A stretch of 41,051 nucleotides of DNA from JAIMBK01 sp040755975 (GCA_040755975.1 JBFLZY010000017.1:1-41051), one strand, 5' to 3'; positions 29,347 to 37,859 are shown, numbered from the stretch's first letter. The notes: generated from the sequence alone by a model not told the origin. Program-made: numbers and translations.

Positions 29347-32136
29347 CTATTTCTGCAGCCATCTGGCCACGCCCCCGCTCACGGCCGCGCTGTTCCCGCG
29401 CATATGCCTCTTCAGCGGCAGGGAGTTTAAAAATTGCTCTCCGTAGCGCCTGCTGATCAGACGGTGATCGAGCACCACCACTACGCCGCGATCTTGCATG
29501 GTACGGATGAGCCGTCCGAACCCCTGCTTAAAACGGAGCACGGCCTGCGGCAGGGTAAAATGACGGAAGCCATCCTTACCCCGGCGGGATAGATCTTCGA
29601 GCCTGGCCTGGACCATCGGTACGTCGGGAACCCCGAAAGGCAGCTTGACGATCACCACGCAAGACAACGCGTCGCCAGGAATATCGACCCCTTCCCAAAA
29701 GCTTGCCGCCCCCAGGAGAACTGAGCGCTCGTTAGACCGGAACTCCTCTACAAGGCGCGCCCGGCTGCCGTCTATGTTGTGGGCAAGCAGGTAAATGTCC
29801 GTTTCCTCGCAAAAGCCCTTTAAACGGCGGTACGTTTCCTGCAGGCTCCGGTGCGAGGTAAAAAGAACCAGCATTTTGCCCTGCACAACCCGGATCAGGT
29901 CGGTCAGGACCGCCAGCAGGGCTTCAAAGTACTCCTCTTCGGCTACCTCTCCCTGCAGAGGAACGTTTTTAACAACGCACAACAAAGCCTGCTGATCGTA
30001 GCGGAATGGGGAGTCGACCAGTACTTTCGTAAGCCTTTCGGAAGGAACTAAATCCAAACCAACCCTCTCCATGAAATAAGCAAAGTCGCCTTCAACGGAT
30101 AATGTGGCCGAGGTTAAAACAATTGTTTCCTTCGGCTCAAAAAGGTGTTCGTAAATCAGCTTCCCTACGTAAACGGGGGCAGCGTGCAGGCTGATTTCCG
30201 GTGATTCCTCCAGAACGGCTGCCTCCACCCAGTAAACGTAATTTTCTTCTTCCCGGCCCAGAATAAAAGCAAAGCGCGCCTCCAAATCCTTGCCCGCAGC
30301 CAGGTGCCCAAGGGTTTCCCCGTAGTAGTTCTGCCACTCTCTTTCGATAATCAGCCATCCTTCCAGCAGATTAACGATCTGCTGCAGGCATTTCAAAAGC
30401 TGACTGCAGGCCAGGGATAGGTTGGCGTACCCGGCTTCGAGGGAAGGGATTTTTTTCTCCCTTTCTCCCCGCAAGCGCAACGTGTACCGCGCGGACTCCT
30501 GGGCTCCCCGGCCGGCGCGCCCCCTGATCAGTTCAACCAAAACCTCAAAGACAATATCGGCGGCCCGCCCGGCCTTTTGCCGCTCCTCTTGCGCCTTTCG
30601 TAAAAGCTCCCCCCAAAAAGGCGCCTCATCCGGGGGGATCAAGCCGGTCAAGCGGGTGAGCAGCCTGCCCACCGCGTTCAACCAGCGCTTGAACTGCGCG
30701 CGGGTGACCCGCGTCCCCAGTTGTTCGGTGGCCACATCCTCCAAATGATGGGCTTCGTCAATAATCAACGGGCCGTAAACGGGCAATAGCCTGTTGTCCG
30801 CGCGTAAATCCGAAAAGAGCAAGGAATGGTTGGTGATGATCAGGTTGGCCGCTTCGGCGGCCTTGCGCGCCCTGGTGACGTAACAATTTCGCAACCAGGG
30901 GCAGAGCGCCCCCAGACAACCTTCGCTATCGGCGCAAATTAAAGACCAGCATTCCTGCTCGCACAAGTTAAGGTTAAGCTCCGCGCGGTCCCCGGTTTTC
31001 GTCTTTGTCGCCCAGACGAGCACCCGGGCCCAAAAAGCAGCCTCCCCGGCAGACCAGTTGCCTGCCGTCAAAATATTCAACCAGCGGCGCAGACAAAGGT
31101 AATGCTGCCGCCCCTTGAGCAATACCGTCCTACACGGCCAGGACAGGGCCGTGGTTAAGCCGGGAACGTCCTTTTGCCACAACTGCCCCTGCAGATTAAT
31201 AGTGTAGGTGGCCACCACCACGCGCTCGCCATTGGTTATGGCGTGGTGAATGACCGGGATAAGGTAGGCCAGCGATTTCCCCGTGCCCGTCCCGGCTTCC
31301 ATTAAAAGATGTTTTTTCTCCGTCAGGGCCCGGACAACCGCCGAAATCATTTCGATTTGCTGCGGCCTGTACTCGTAATTTTCCATCCGGGCGGCCAGCA
31401 AACCCTCCGGGGCAAGCAATGACGGCAACTCGCCCGCGCCCGGCGAAAGTTCCTTTTGCCCGGCAACGGCATCGCCCGGCTCGTCCGGGAAACCCGGCTC
31501 CGCAAAAAACAGGACGGGGGTGATTTTTGTGTCCAGGGCATCCTGAGCCACCTGCCGGATGAGGAGCGCCAATGGAACAGCCCAGGAAGAAGCTGCCCTT
31601 TGCAAAAAAGCATGCAGGGAAAATAAAATCTTTACGTCCAGTTCCTTAAGGAAGGCGATCAGGCGGTGGTAAAGCTCTACCGTGGCCAGGGCATCGGATA
31701 AAGCCCGGTGTTCATTTTTATTCTCAATACCCAAAAAGCGGCATAAATCACTTAACCGGTACCCCGGTGAAAAGGGCAGGACGATCCGGGCCAGTTCAAG
31801 AGTATCATAAATTGGATTACCGATTTTTCCTGCCGCCGCCTCTAAAAATTCTTTATCAAAACTCACGTTGTGACCAACCAGCGGATGGCCTTGTAAAAAA
31901 TCTAAAACCCGGGGTAAAACTTCCCCAAGTTCCGGGCTGTTCTGGAAATCCCCGTCGGCCAGCCCGGTGAGGCGCCGGGTCCCAACGGGCAGCTTTTGCC
32001 TGGGACGGATCAGACTATGCAAAGTGTCCTTTATCTCGCCCCCCTCTACCCGCACCAGACCGAATTCGATTATTTCGTGTCGGTGGGGAGACAGACCCGT
32101 CGTTTCTAAATCGCAGACCACAAACTTATCGAGCAT
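29347..32136 (-). CDS. dinG: DnaQ-type exonuclease fused to DinG-family helicase
   Basis: A 929-residue protein. Residues 1-170 form a DEDDh 3'-5' exonuclease: DLETTG (ExoI), GHNVSFDKEFL (ExoII) and HRALSDA (ExoIII). The rest is an XPD/DinG superfamily 2 helicase: Q-motif region YRPQQIEMI, Walker A EAGTGTGKS, four-cysteine iron-sulphur region around CLRRW to CEQECWSLI to LCPWLRNC, DEAH box IIDEAHHLED and motif VI QGFGRLIR. Firmicutes DinG proteins carry this exonuclease domain as standard. All key residues appear intact, so it likely acts in DNA repair or recombination. ATG 32136 has GAGGTGG upstream. It follows the coiled-coil gene by about 90 bases. Confidence 0.93.
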   Translation of the reverse strand: MLDKFVVCDLETTGLSPHRHEIIEFGLVRVEGGEIKDTLHSLIRPRQKLPVGTRRLTGLADGDFQNSPELGEVLPRVLDFLQGHPLVGHNVSFDKEFLEAAAGKIGNPIYDTLELARIVLPFSPGYRLSDLCRFLGIENKNEHRALSDALATVELYHRLIAFLKELDVKILFSLHAFLQRAASSWAVPLALLIRQVAQDALDTKITPVLFFAEPGFPDEPGDAVAGQKELSPGAGELPSLLAPEGLLAARMENYEYRPQQIEMISAVVRALTEKKHLLMEAGTGTGKSLAYLIPVIHHAITNGERVVVATYTINLQGQLWQKDVPGLTTALSWPCRTVLLKGRQHYLCLRRWLNILTAGNWSAGEAAFWARVLVWATKTKTGDRAELNLNLCEQECWSLICADSEGCLGALCPWLRNCYVTRARKAAEAANLIITNHSLLFSDLRADNRLLPVYGPLIIDEAHHLEDVATEQLGTRVTRAQFKRWLNAVGRLLTRLTGLIPPDEAPFWGELLRKAQEERQKAGRAADIVFEVLVELIRGRAGRGAQESARYTLRLRGEREKKIPSLEAGYANLSLACSQLLKCLQQIVNLLEGWLIIEREWQNYYGETLGHLAAGKDLEARFAFILGREEENYVYWVEAAVLEESPEISLHAAPVYVGKLIYEHLFEPKETIVLTSATLSVEGDFAYFMERVGLDLVPSERLTKVLVDSPFRYDQQALLCVVKNVPLQGEVAEEEYFEALLAVLTDLIRVVQGKMLVLFTSHRSLQETYRRLKGFCEETDIYLLAHNIDGSRARLVEEFRSNERSVLLGAASFWEGVDIPGDALSCVVIVKLPFGVPDVPMVQARLEDLSRRGKDGFRHFTLPQAVLRFKQGFGRLIRTMQDRGVVVVLDHRLISRRYGEQFLNSLPLKRHMRGNSAAVSGGVARWLQK

Positions 32137-32227
32137 TTCTCCACCTCGAAGCGGCAACCGGGCAAAATAACGGGATCGCCGACCTTACAATAAAAAGTTC
32201 GCTAATGAAAAGAGAAATCCTTCCAAA

Positions 32228-32779
32228 CTAAACCTCTTTACGTTTTTCCTCTGCCCGGATCTTTTTCAATTTTTCTTCAACTACGTTTTGCACGACAGTT
32301 CCCAGGGGTTGCAAAATAGCCTGCAAATCCACCTGCTCTTTGATTCCTCGCTTGTCCCCCTGCTCCTCTTTCTGTTCGGCATCCCTCCCTTCTTCTTCCT
32401 CCTCCTTGACCCGCAATTTTCCTGCGGATTCCAAAGACATCTGCAGGCCGGAGGCCAGAGCATCCAGGACGCGCGAGGCCAATTTAGTCCGGCTGATGAT
32501 CTTCGTTAACGTTTCCTCCAGGGGAAGAGCGGATGCTTTTTTTAAGGACTGCTTCCCTTCTCTGGACAGAGCAAGGCGATCGATCTGAACAACGAGATTT
32601 TCCATTTTTTCATTTAAGGCCGATTTCAGCTTTAGCGTGGATTCAACCTGCGCCAGCAATTCTTCCAGCCGCTCTAAAGAAGCAATAAGTTTTTCCGTCT
32701 CTTCTATCTCTTCCTTTTTGGGAAGCTCCCACTCCTTTATTTTTTCTTCCAGCATATTTAACCATTTTTGGGTCTCCAT
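32228..32779 (-). CDS. coiled-coil protein A of the protease cluster
   Basis: A 183-residue, highly charged, soluble protein with long heptad-type helices, no cysteine and no membrane segment. The middle (EKLIASLERLEELLAQVEST through ALNEKMENLVVQIDRL and TKIISRTKLASRVLDALASGLQMSLES) aligns with coiled-coil protein B at 34548-34958, so the two are paralogues. This copy has an extra acid-basic low-complexity part after residue 125 (KVKEEEEE-type run) and an amphipathic end. Family unknown. ATG 32779 follows GGAAGGAAGG. A possible sigma-E promoter lies at 32813-32840. It may be a structural or adaptor protein of the spore or envelope, which is speculation. Confidence 0.75.
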   Translation of the reverse strand: METQKWLNMLEEKIKEWELPKKEEIEETEKLIASLERLEELLAQVESTLKLKSALNEKMENLVVQIDRLALSREGKQSLKKASALPLEETLTKIISRTKLASRVLDALASGLQMSLESAGKLRVKEEEEEGRDAEQKEEQGDKRGIKEQVDLQAILQPLGTVVQNVVEEKLKKIRAEEKRKEV

Positions 32780-32812
32780 AATTGACCTTCCTTCCAAGGT
32801 TAATTTTAGTAT

Positions 32813-32840
32813 TATTTATGTATTTCCCGGATAAGTATGC
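32813..32840 (-). promoter_or_regulatory. possible sigma-E promoter for coiled-coil protein A
   Basis: On the minus strand GCATACT (32834-32840) is 13 bases before CATAAATA (32813-32820), similar to sigma-E boxes (-35 six of seven, -10 five of eight). The divergent 78-residue gene starts 164 bases away. Confidence 0.35.
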
Positions 32841-33003
32841 CTTTCTTTTTGGAACAAAACGGACGGTGTCGACATACCCTGATAGGGAAGCGCATCCACT
32901 AAGGGAAAAGCAGTTGCACTCAACAACCAAATCCCAGAATCCTTACTTTAATATCCCATTCCCAACCTCTTATTCCTACTTGTAGCAAGGAGGCGAAACA
33001 CCA

Positions 33004-33240
33004 ATGTCTTTACCTGGGCTTAACCTGGAGAACTTGCCGGAGCCCGTGCGCAATCTGCTCCAAAACATCGACCCCGGTGCTCTGGCGCAACTTGCCACCG
33101 TAATGGACCCGAACACGGTTATGGAATTTTTAAATAATACCTTAAGTTCGGTGCGCCAGTCGATGAAACCGGAGGAAGCGGCAATCTTTGACCAGGTGCT
33201 GAACTCTTTAAGGCAGGCCATGCAAAGCCAAAAGAAGTAA
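33004..33240 (+). CDS. small helical protein (78 residues), unknown
   Basis: A 78-residue protein with a perfect ribosome site (AAGGAGG) before ATG 33004. It is predicted almost all helical, rich in leucine, asparagine and methionine (NLENLPEPVRNLLQNIDPGALAQ and VMEFLNNTLSSVRQSMK), with no Cys. I do not recognise a family. It is followed by a strong terminator, so it is a single-gene transcript. It sits between coiled-coil A and the protease, reading the other way. Confidence 0.75.
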   Translation: MSLPGLNLENLPEPVRNLLQNIDPGALAQLATVMDPNTVMEFLNNTLSSVRQSMKPEEAAIFDQVLNSLRQAMQSQKK

Positions 33241-33259
33241 ACCCGCGAAGACGTAAATA

Positions 33260-33287
33260 CCCCGGTTGTAAGCCGGGGCACTTTTTT
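33260..33287 (+). terminator. rho-independent terminator
   Basis: CCCCGG (33260-33265) pairs perfectly with CCGGGG (33273-33278) around a seven-base loop, then CAC and six T. It ends the 33004 gene. Confidence 0.9.
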
Positions 33288-33318
33288 ATGTCCAAGAAAC
33301 ACAACAGTTAAGGTTTCT

Positions 33319-34497
33319 TCATCTTCTTTGTCGCCTGAACGACGGTTGTCTGGAACGATATGTGGCCTGGTTACGCTCGCTTCGGGAGAGCATGGAAATC
33401 GCGCGATCCACCCTCACCAGTCCGGCTCCCTGCTCATCCCGGCCATACCCGGGTAATTTCTCCGCCGTTGCCTGCAGGATTTTTAAAATCTCCTCAAAAC
33501 CCGCTTGCCCGTTCAGACGTTTTAAAATTGCCAGCGCCCCGGCCACGAACGGAGCGGCCATGGAAGTGCCGCTCTGCCGTTTAAAAAACCCTTTTAAGGT
33601 GGTGGAAAGGATATTGGAACCGGGCGCAACCAGATTTAATTCCGGCCCGCGGCTGGTAAAAGGAGGGATCTGGTCAAACTCGTCGGTTGCGCCCACTGCA
33701 ACGACCTCGGGATAAGCGGCGGGATAATCCACGGACTGGTATGTGCCGTCGTTTCCGGCCGCAGCGACGATGATTTTTCCGGCGGCAACAACTTTTTTTA
33801 CCGCTGCGTGCAAAGCCTGGCTTGGTTGATCGGAACCAAAGCTGAGGTTGATTATTTCCGGGCCATTCTGCATACACCAGTCCAGCCCGCGGATAACGTC
33901 GGAAAAATACCCTTCCCCAACGGCGTTCAATGCTTTCACCGCAAAAAGGTGGACACCAGGGGATGCTCCCAGGATACCAAAACCGTTGTCTACGGCGGCA
34001 ATAATCCCGGCCACGTGGGTCCCGTGGCCGTTATCGTCTAAAGGCGGGCTTTGCGGCGACAGTAAATTTATTCCACCTTTAAAATTAACTTTTAAGTCCG
34101 GGTGGGGAAAATCCACGCCGGTATCCAAAACTCCCACTTTTACTCCTTCACCCCGGGAAACAGGCCAGGCTTCGGGAGCGCCAATGCGCTGAACCCCCCA
34201 GGGAACAATCTGACGTTGATGCTGGTCAAAAACCAGGCTCTTCGATTTTTCAAAAACCGGATATAATTTAACCTTTAAATTATCTTCTACGGAAAGAACT
34301 TCATCCAACCGGGCCAATTGATCAAAATCAACTGGTCGTTCAAAAAAGCAAAGCGCGCCATTGATTAAAGGAAGTGGTTCCACTTGAAATGCTCCGTGGG
34401 CAAACAACAAGGTTTTGTATCCAGAATGCAGGTCTCTTTTTTCGATTGCGGGCTCCTTAAAAATGATTATTTTTTGGTATTTTTTTCGCCGAAACAT
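33319..34497 (-). CDS. subtilisin-like serine protease with I9-like propeptide and no signal peptide
   Basis: A 392-residue S8 protease. The catalytic Asp is in VGVLDTGVDFPHPDL, His in NGHGTHVAGII and Ser in SGTSMAAPFVAGALAIL; the oxyanion Asn is in VAAAGNDG. Residues about 10-90 look like an inhibitor-I9 propeptide (INGALCFF, LDEVLSVEDNLKVKL). No signal peptide precedes it: the N-terminus is MFRRKKYQKIIIF, so the enzyme probably acts in the cytoplasm or mother cell. The C-terminus is a basic tail (YRSRQPSFRRQRR). ATG 34497 has CCAGGGG nine bases upstream; GTG 34539 is an alternative. It lies 50 bases after coiled-coil protein B in the same direction and faces the 33004 gene. Confidence 0.88.
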   Translation of the reverse strand: MFRRKKYQKIIIFKEPAIEKRDLHSGYKTLLFAHGAFQVEPLPLINGALCFFERPVDFDQLARLDEVLSVEDNLKVKLYPVFEKSKSLVFDQHQRQIVPWGVQRIGAPEAWPVSRGEGVKVGVLDTGVDFPHPDLKVNFKGGINLLSPQSPPLDDNGHGTHVAGIIAAVDNGFGILGASPGVHLFAVKALNAVGEGYFSDVIRGLDWCMQNGPEIINLSFGSDQPSQALHAAVKKVVAAGKIIVAAAGNDGTYQSVDYPAAYPEVVAVGATDEFDQIPPFTSRGPELNLVAPGSNILSTTLKGFFKRQSGTSMAAPFVAGALAILKRLNGQAGFEEILKILQATAEKLPGYGRDEQGAGLVRVDRAISMLSRSERNQATYRSRQPSFRRQRR

Positions 34498-34523
34498 AAG
34501 AAACATCCCCTGGCTTTTACTGT

Positions 34524-34539
34524 GTGGCTTTTTAGCCAC
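34524..34539. other. short perfect hairpin before the protease gene
   Basis: GTGGCT (34524-34529) and AGCCAC (34534-34539) close a four-base loop. It sits between coiled-coil B and the protease ribosome site. There is no T-run on the minus strand, so it may modulate translation or mRNA decay rather than terminate. Confidence 0.4.
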
Positions 34540-34547
34540 TACCTCTT

Positions 34548-34958
34548 TTAAGAAGCTTTTTCGGAAGACAATGTCCGCAACTCGTTAATTGCCTGAGCAA
34601 TTGAATCCATCATGATCTGCACACTATTGGCAATCACTTCCATGACCTGCCCAACGGTTTTTGTCCCGGCAACGAAAAAGCGCAGAGAACGTTCAAACCC
34701 TTTTTTAGGCACTTTTTCCTCCTTCTCACGATCTAAATTCGCAAGTTGCCGGGCAAGGTTTTCCAGTTTACTCAGCAACTTGTTTTCCTGGCTGCGTTGG
34801 AGCTCCAGGTTTGCCACCACTTCGGCTAATTTATCCAGGCTGGCGGCTACTTTCGCAGTATCTTCCATCTTTGCGTCGGTTTCCGCTTGAACGGTTTCCA
34901 GCCTTTCCAGGAGGCGCTGCAAAGCTTCTTGAAGCAAGTTATTTGCAGGAACCTTCAT
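34548..34958 (-). CDS. coiled-coil protein B of the protease cluster
   Basis: A 136-residue soluble coiled-coil protein. Segments DTAKVAASLDKLAEVVANLE, KLLSKLENLARQLANL and GTKTVGQVMEVIANSVQIMMDS align with coiled-coil protein A in the same order, so A and B are paralogues. B lacks A's acidic low-complexity part and its last about 60 residues. No known family. ATG 34958 has AAGGATGTGGG upstream; an ATG four codons earlier lies inside that site. It probably shares a transcript with the protease, and a strong hairpin at 34994-35015 separates it from the 57-residue membrane protein upstream. Confidence 0.75.
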   Translation of the reverse strand: MKVPANNLLQEALQRLLERLETVQAETDAKMEDTAKVAASLDKLAEVVANLELQRSQENKLLSKLENLARQLANLDREKEEKVPKKGFERSLRFFVAGTKTVGQVMEVIANSVQIMMDSIAQAINELRTLSSEKAS

Positions 34959-34993
34959 GTCTTCCCACATCCTTAATTTAAATTTAGAGGAAA

Positions 34994-35015
34994 GGGCTAC
35001 ACAAAGGTGTAGCCC
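34994..35015 (-). terminator. strong hairpin, terminator after the 57-residue membrane protein
   Basis: GGGCTACAC (34994-35002) and GTGTAGCCC (35007-35015) pair over nine perfect bases with a four-base loop. T-rich tails occur on both sides, so it may work both ways. It lies about 40 bases after the 35057 gene end and 35 bases before coiled-coil B. Confidence 0.75.
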
Positions 35016-35056
35016 CTTTGGCTTTTAAACACTTCTGGAAATGGCAATTTTTACCT

Positions 35057-35230
35057 TTAAAAGGCAAGGACAAACAAGCCCACCAGGGTAACCACGGCCC
35101 CCGCAAAGAAAGCGCCAAATATCCTGATCAATAAGAGCCCGACCAGGATTAGGAAAACACCGGCAAAAACTTCCGTCGTGGTGGTGGCTTTAGTGGTAAC
35201 CTCCCCTTGCTTTTCAAGTATATCCGGCAT
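35057..35230 (-). CDS. 57-residue two-helix membrane protein
   Basis: ATG 35230 is preceded by AAAGGAGGAAC, an ideal ribosome site. The 57-residue product has a soluble threonine-rich N-terminus (MPDILEKQGEVTTKATTTT) and two hydrophobic segments (VFAGVFLILVGLLLI and AGAVVTLVGLFVLAF) joined by a short RIFGAFF turn. It ends in TAA at 35057 and is followed by a strong hairpin. It has no recognisable family. It may be a small membrane partner of the neighbouring coiled-coil/protease genes, but that is only position-based. Confidence 0.75.
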   Translation of the reverse strand: MPDILEKQGEVTTKATTTTEVFAGVFLILVGLLLIRIFGAFFAGAVVTLVGLFVLAF

Positions 35231-35318
35231 TTTAAGTTCCTCCTTTCGATGGTTTTAAATTTTTCCCCGGATGGAAAGTTTCTGTTTTAGGATATGTACC
35301 GTTGCTTGATCTTGTTAC

Positions 35319-35355
35319 AAAAAAGAAGCTACCCCGGTAGAAAATGGGCAGCTTC
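35319..35355 (-). terminator. rho-independent terminator of meaB
   Basis: GAAGCT (35325-35330) pairs with AGCTTC (35350-35355), extended by ACCC/GGGC, and six T follow on the minus strand. It lies 38 bases past the meaB stop. Confidence 0.85.
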
Positions 35356-35392
35356 AACAAATTTCCACCTTTTTGCCGGCGCTGCTCCTTTT

Positions 35393-36376
35393 TTAAGAAA
35401 ACGCGCCGGCTTTGCTTTCGTTTCGCAGACTCGAATTCACTACGACGTAATTTAAAATTGAGGCGGCCGCAGTATAGGGATCGATCTGCCTTTTGACGAC
35501 TGCTTCCAGTAAATCATTTACTTCCTCCGACAGTTTCAGCTCCTTACGAACCAACCGCTGCCACTGGCGATCCAAAATTTCTAAGGTTTCCGAGCGCAGG
35601 CGCTCTTCCCGTCGTTTTTGGAAAAGGCCCCTGGCTACCAGATAAGCCCGGTGTTTTTCAATGGCGGACAACAAGTCTTCGAGACCGGCTCCGCTTACGG
35701 TCGAAGTTTTGATTACCGGCGGACGCCAGGGCACCGCAGGCGAGTGCAGATCGAGCATCATCTCCACTTCCAGGGCCACTTTATCCGCCCCGGGCAAGTC
35801 GCTTTTATTAACCGCAAAAATATCGGCAATTTCCATAATCCCCGCCTTGATTGTCTGAATGGAATCGCCCGCCCCGGGGGTAAGCACGACAATCACCGAA
35901 TCCGCCACGTGCATTATATCCAGTTCCGCCTGGCCGACGCCCACCGTTTCCACGATCACCCAGTCGAATCCAAAGGCGTCCATGGCTTTGACCACTTCTT
36001 TCGTGGTGTGGGCCAATCCGCCCAGGCTGCCCCGCGTGCCCATACTGCGGATAAAAACGCCCTGATCCACGGCATGCTCCTGCATGCGGATCCGGTCGCC
36101 CAACAGAGCGCCGCCGGAAAACGGGCTGGTTGGATCGACGGCCACGATCCCGACCCTTAAGGCTTGCTTCCGGAGTATAGCAGTCAGGCGATCCACCAGC
36201 GAGCTTTTCCCTGTACCCGGAGATCCCGTCACACCCAGAATGTACGCCCGCCCCGTCTTGGTAAAAAGCTGGCGCATTAATTCGTCACGACCGGATTCCT
36301 CATTTTCCAGAATGGAAATAAGGCGGGCCAGCGCCCGGGGTTCCCCGGCCCAAAATCGTTGAAGTAAATCCTGCAC
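35393..36376 (-). CDS. meaB: MeaB/ArgK-type GTPase (methylmalonyl-CoA mutase chaperone)
   Basis: A 327-residue G3E-class P-loop GTPase. Walker A is GVTGSPGTGKSSLVDRL, the GTPase base-contact motif is AVNKSDLPGADK, and switch regions include VDPTSPFSGGALLGDRIRM and FDWVIVETVGVGQAELDI. This is the MeaB/MMAA family, which loads and protects the B12 cofactor of methylmalonyl-CoA mutase or related mutases. No mutase gene is in the window, so its client must lie elsewhere. GTG 36376 is preferred because GGAGG lies eight bases upstream; TTG 36391 overlaps that site. A terminator follows at 35319-35355. Confidence 0.93.
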   Translation of the reverse strand: MQDLLQRFWAGEPRALARLISILENEESGRDELMRQLFTKTGRAYILGVTGSPGTGKSSLVDRLTAILRKQALRVGIVAVDPTSPFSGGALLGDRIRMQEHAVDQGVFIRSMGTRGSLGGLAHTTKEVVKAMDAFGFDWVIVETVGVGQAELDIMHVADSVIVVLTPGAGDSIQTIKAGIMEIADIFAVNKSDLPGADKVALEVEMMLDLHSPAVPWRPPVIKTSTVSGAGLEDLLSAIEKHRAYLVARGLFQKRREERLRSETLEILDRQWQRLVRKELKLSEEVNDLLEAVVKRQIDPYTAAASILNYVVVNSSLRNESKAGAFS

Positions 36377-36592
36377 CCCCTGCACCTCCAAATTATTGTT
36401 GCGTCTTCCGCCGACACTGCCTTACGAATTCTCCGCCGGTTAGCAAATATCCTGCAATTCCGGTACAGATTAAATATTTAGAAGATTCCCTCAAAGGACT
36501 TTATCGGGGGTTAAACCGTTGTTAAACAAAACCTAACGGTAATCGGCCAAATCAAAACCGCTGCCGGAGGGTGGCCGGCGCGCTCTAACGGC

Positions 36593-36622
36593 TTTATATG
36601 CCCGGTTAAGGATAAAATTCAA
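36593..36622 (-). promoter_or_regulatory. possible promoter for meaB
   Basis: TTGAAT (36617-36622) and TATAAA (36593-36598) are 18 bases apart on the minus strand, about 210 bases before meaB. The rest of the gap 36377-36764 has no gene or convincing RNA structure I can support, apart from the hairpin at 36716. Confidence 0.4.
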
Positions 36623-36715
36623 CCACTTAAGGAAAATCTCTTTTCATCAGCGAGGCGCCGGATATAATAAAAACAACGAGCTTTGATAACAACCTAATCT
36701 CCTCTCCCTTTCTCC

Positions 36716-36737
36716 GCTGTATCGAAAAAGATACAGC
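36716..36737. terminator. hairpin after trxB
   Basis: GCTGTATC (36716-36723) pairs perfectly with GATACAGC (36730-36737) around a six-base loop. The T-rich tail is on the plus strand; on the minus strand, 27 bases after the trxB stop, a purine-rich sequence follows. It could still stop or stabilise the trxB transcript. Confidence 0.45.
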
Positions 36738-36764
36738 ATTTTCTTCTTTATCATCCGGGAAGAG

Positions 36765-37718
36765 TCAGCTCCTTGTCCCCTCAGGCACCCCAACCTTTTC
36801 CAACACTTTAAGGTCCTCGATATGTTTTTCCGCCGCCACGGCGGCAATCGCGCCGTCGGCCACCGCGGTAACCACCTGCCGCAACAGCTTTTTGCGCACA
36901 TCCCCGACGGCAAAAAGACCGGGACAACTGGTCTGCATTTTATCGTCGGTAATGACGTATCCGCGCTCATCCAGTTCCGCCAGTTCCTCCACCAGACGGG
37001 AGGCCGGTCTTTGCCCGATATAAATAAATACGCCATCCACAGCGAGGACGCGGGTCTCGCCCGTGCGCACGTCTTTGACGCGGACTCCTTGCACGGCGGA
37101 CTCCCCGAGAATCTCCTCCACTATACCGTGCCAGACAAATTCAATCTGGGGATTGGCCATGGCCTTCTGCTGAACAATTTTGGTGGCCCGTAACTCCCCG
37201 CGGCGGTGAATAAGGAGGACTTTTTGGGCAAACCTGGTTAAAAAAATTGCTTCTTCCACCGCGGCATCCCCGCCGCCCACCACAGCCACCGTTTTTCCCC
37301 GGAAAAAGGCGCCGTCGCAGGTGGCGCAATAGGAAACCCCCCGTCCCAGAAGCTCTTTTTCGCCCGGAACGTGCAAAAGCTGGTGTTCGGCCCCGGTCGC
37401 CAGAATTATTGCCCGGCTCTGTAAAACCCCGTCTTCCGTTTTAACCACAAAATGCCTGTCGGAGCAACTTATTTCCTCCGCGCTGGCGCTTAGCACGGCC
37501 AATCCGAAACGCTGCGCCTGGGCCAGCATCTGCGCCATTAATTCGGCCCCCCCGATCCCCTCGGGAAAGCCGGGGTAATTTTCAATCATTTCCGTGCTGC
37601 TGGCCAACCCCCCGGGCGCTCCCCTCTCCAGCAAAAGCACGTCCAGCTTTGCCCGGCCGGCATAAATCCCGGCGGTTAAACCGGCCGGGCCGCCACCGAT
37701 AATAATTAAATCTTTCAT
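36765..37718 (-). CDS. trxB: thioredoxin reductase (FAD/NADPH-dependent)
   Basis: A 317-residue flavoprotein that passes electrons from NADPH to thioredoxin. The FAD motif is IIGGGPAGLTAGIYAGRAKL, the redox motif is CATCD (VSYCATCDGAFF), the NAD(P)H motif is VVGGGDAAVEEA, and the C-terminal FAD motif is CPGLFAVGDVRKKLLRQVVTAVADGAIAA. HRRGELRATK is the NADPH-specific segment. Length is normal. ATG 37718 has a GGGGGAAAT ribosome site and a good promoter at 37758-37786. No thioredoxin gene is adjacent. Confidence 0.94.
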   Translation of the reverse strand: MKDLIIIGGGPAGLTAGIYAGRAKLDVLLLERGAPGGLASSTEMIENYPGFPEGIGGAELMAQMLAQAQRFGLAVLSASAEEISCSDRHFVVKTEDGVLQSRAIILATGAEHQLLHVPGEKELLGRGVSYCATCDGAFFRGKTVAVVGGGDAAVEEAIFLTRFAQKVLLIHRRGELRATKIVQQKAMANPQIEFVWHGIVEEILGESAVQGVRVKDVRTGETRVLAVDGVFIYIGQRPASRLVEELAELDERGYVITDDKMQTSCPGLFAVGDVRKKLLRQVVTAVADGAIAAVAAEKHIEDLKVLEKVGVPEGTRS

Positions 37719-37757
37719 CGCAAACTATTTCCCCCATTGCTTAAGATTGTTATCCTG

Positions 37758-37786
37758 ATCTTAGTAAATCAGGGCGAAACCGTCAA
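37758..37786 (-). promoter_or_regulatory. sigma-A promoter for trxB
   Basis: On the minus strand TTGACG (37781-37786, five of six) is 17 bases before TAAGAT (37758-37763, four of six). The leader is about 33 bases. Confidence 0.65.
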
Positions 37787-37859
37787 GTCACTTTCCGCAT
37801 GGACATGGAATTTTTTGTGGCCCTTTGTTAAAATATATTAAACGGAAGGAATGGACACG

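Noticed and set aside
36647..37036. 129-codon frame at the end of trxB
   Set aside because: Out-of-frame shadow of the intact trxB C-terminus.
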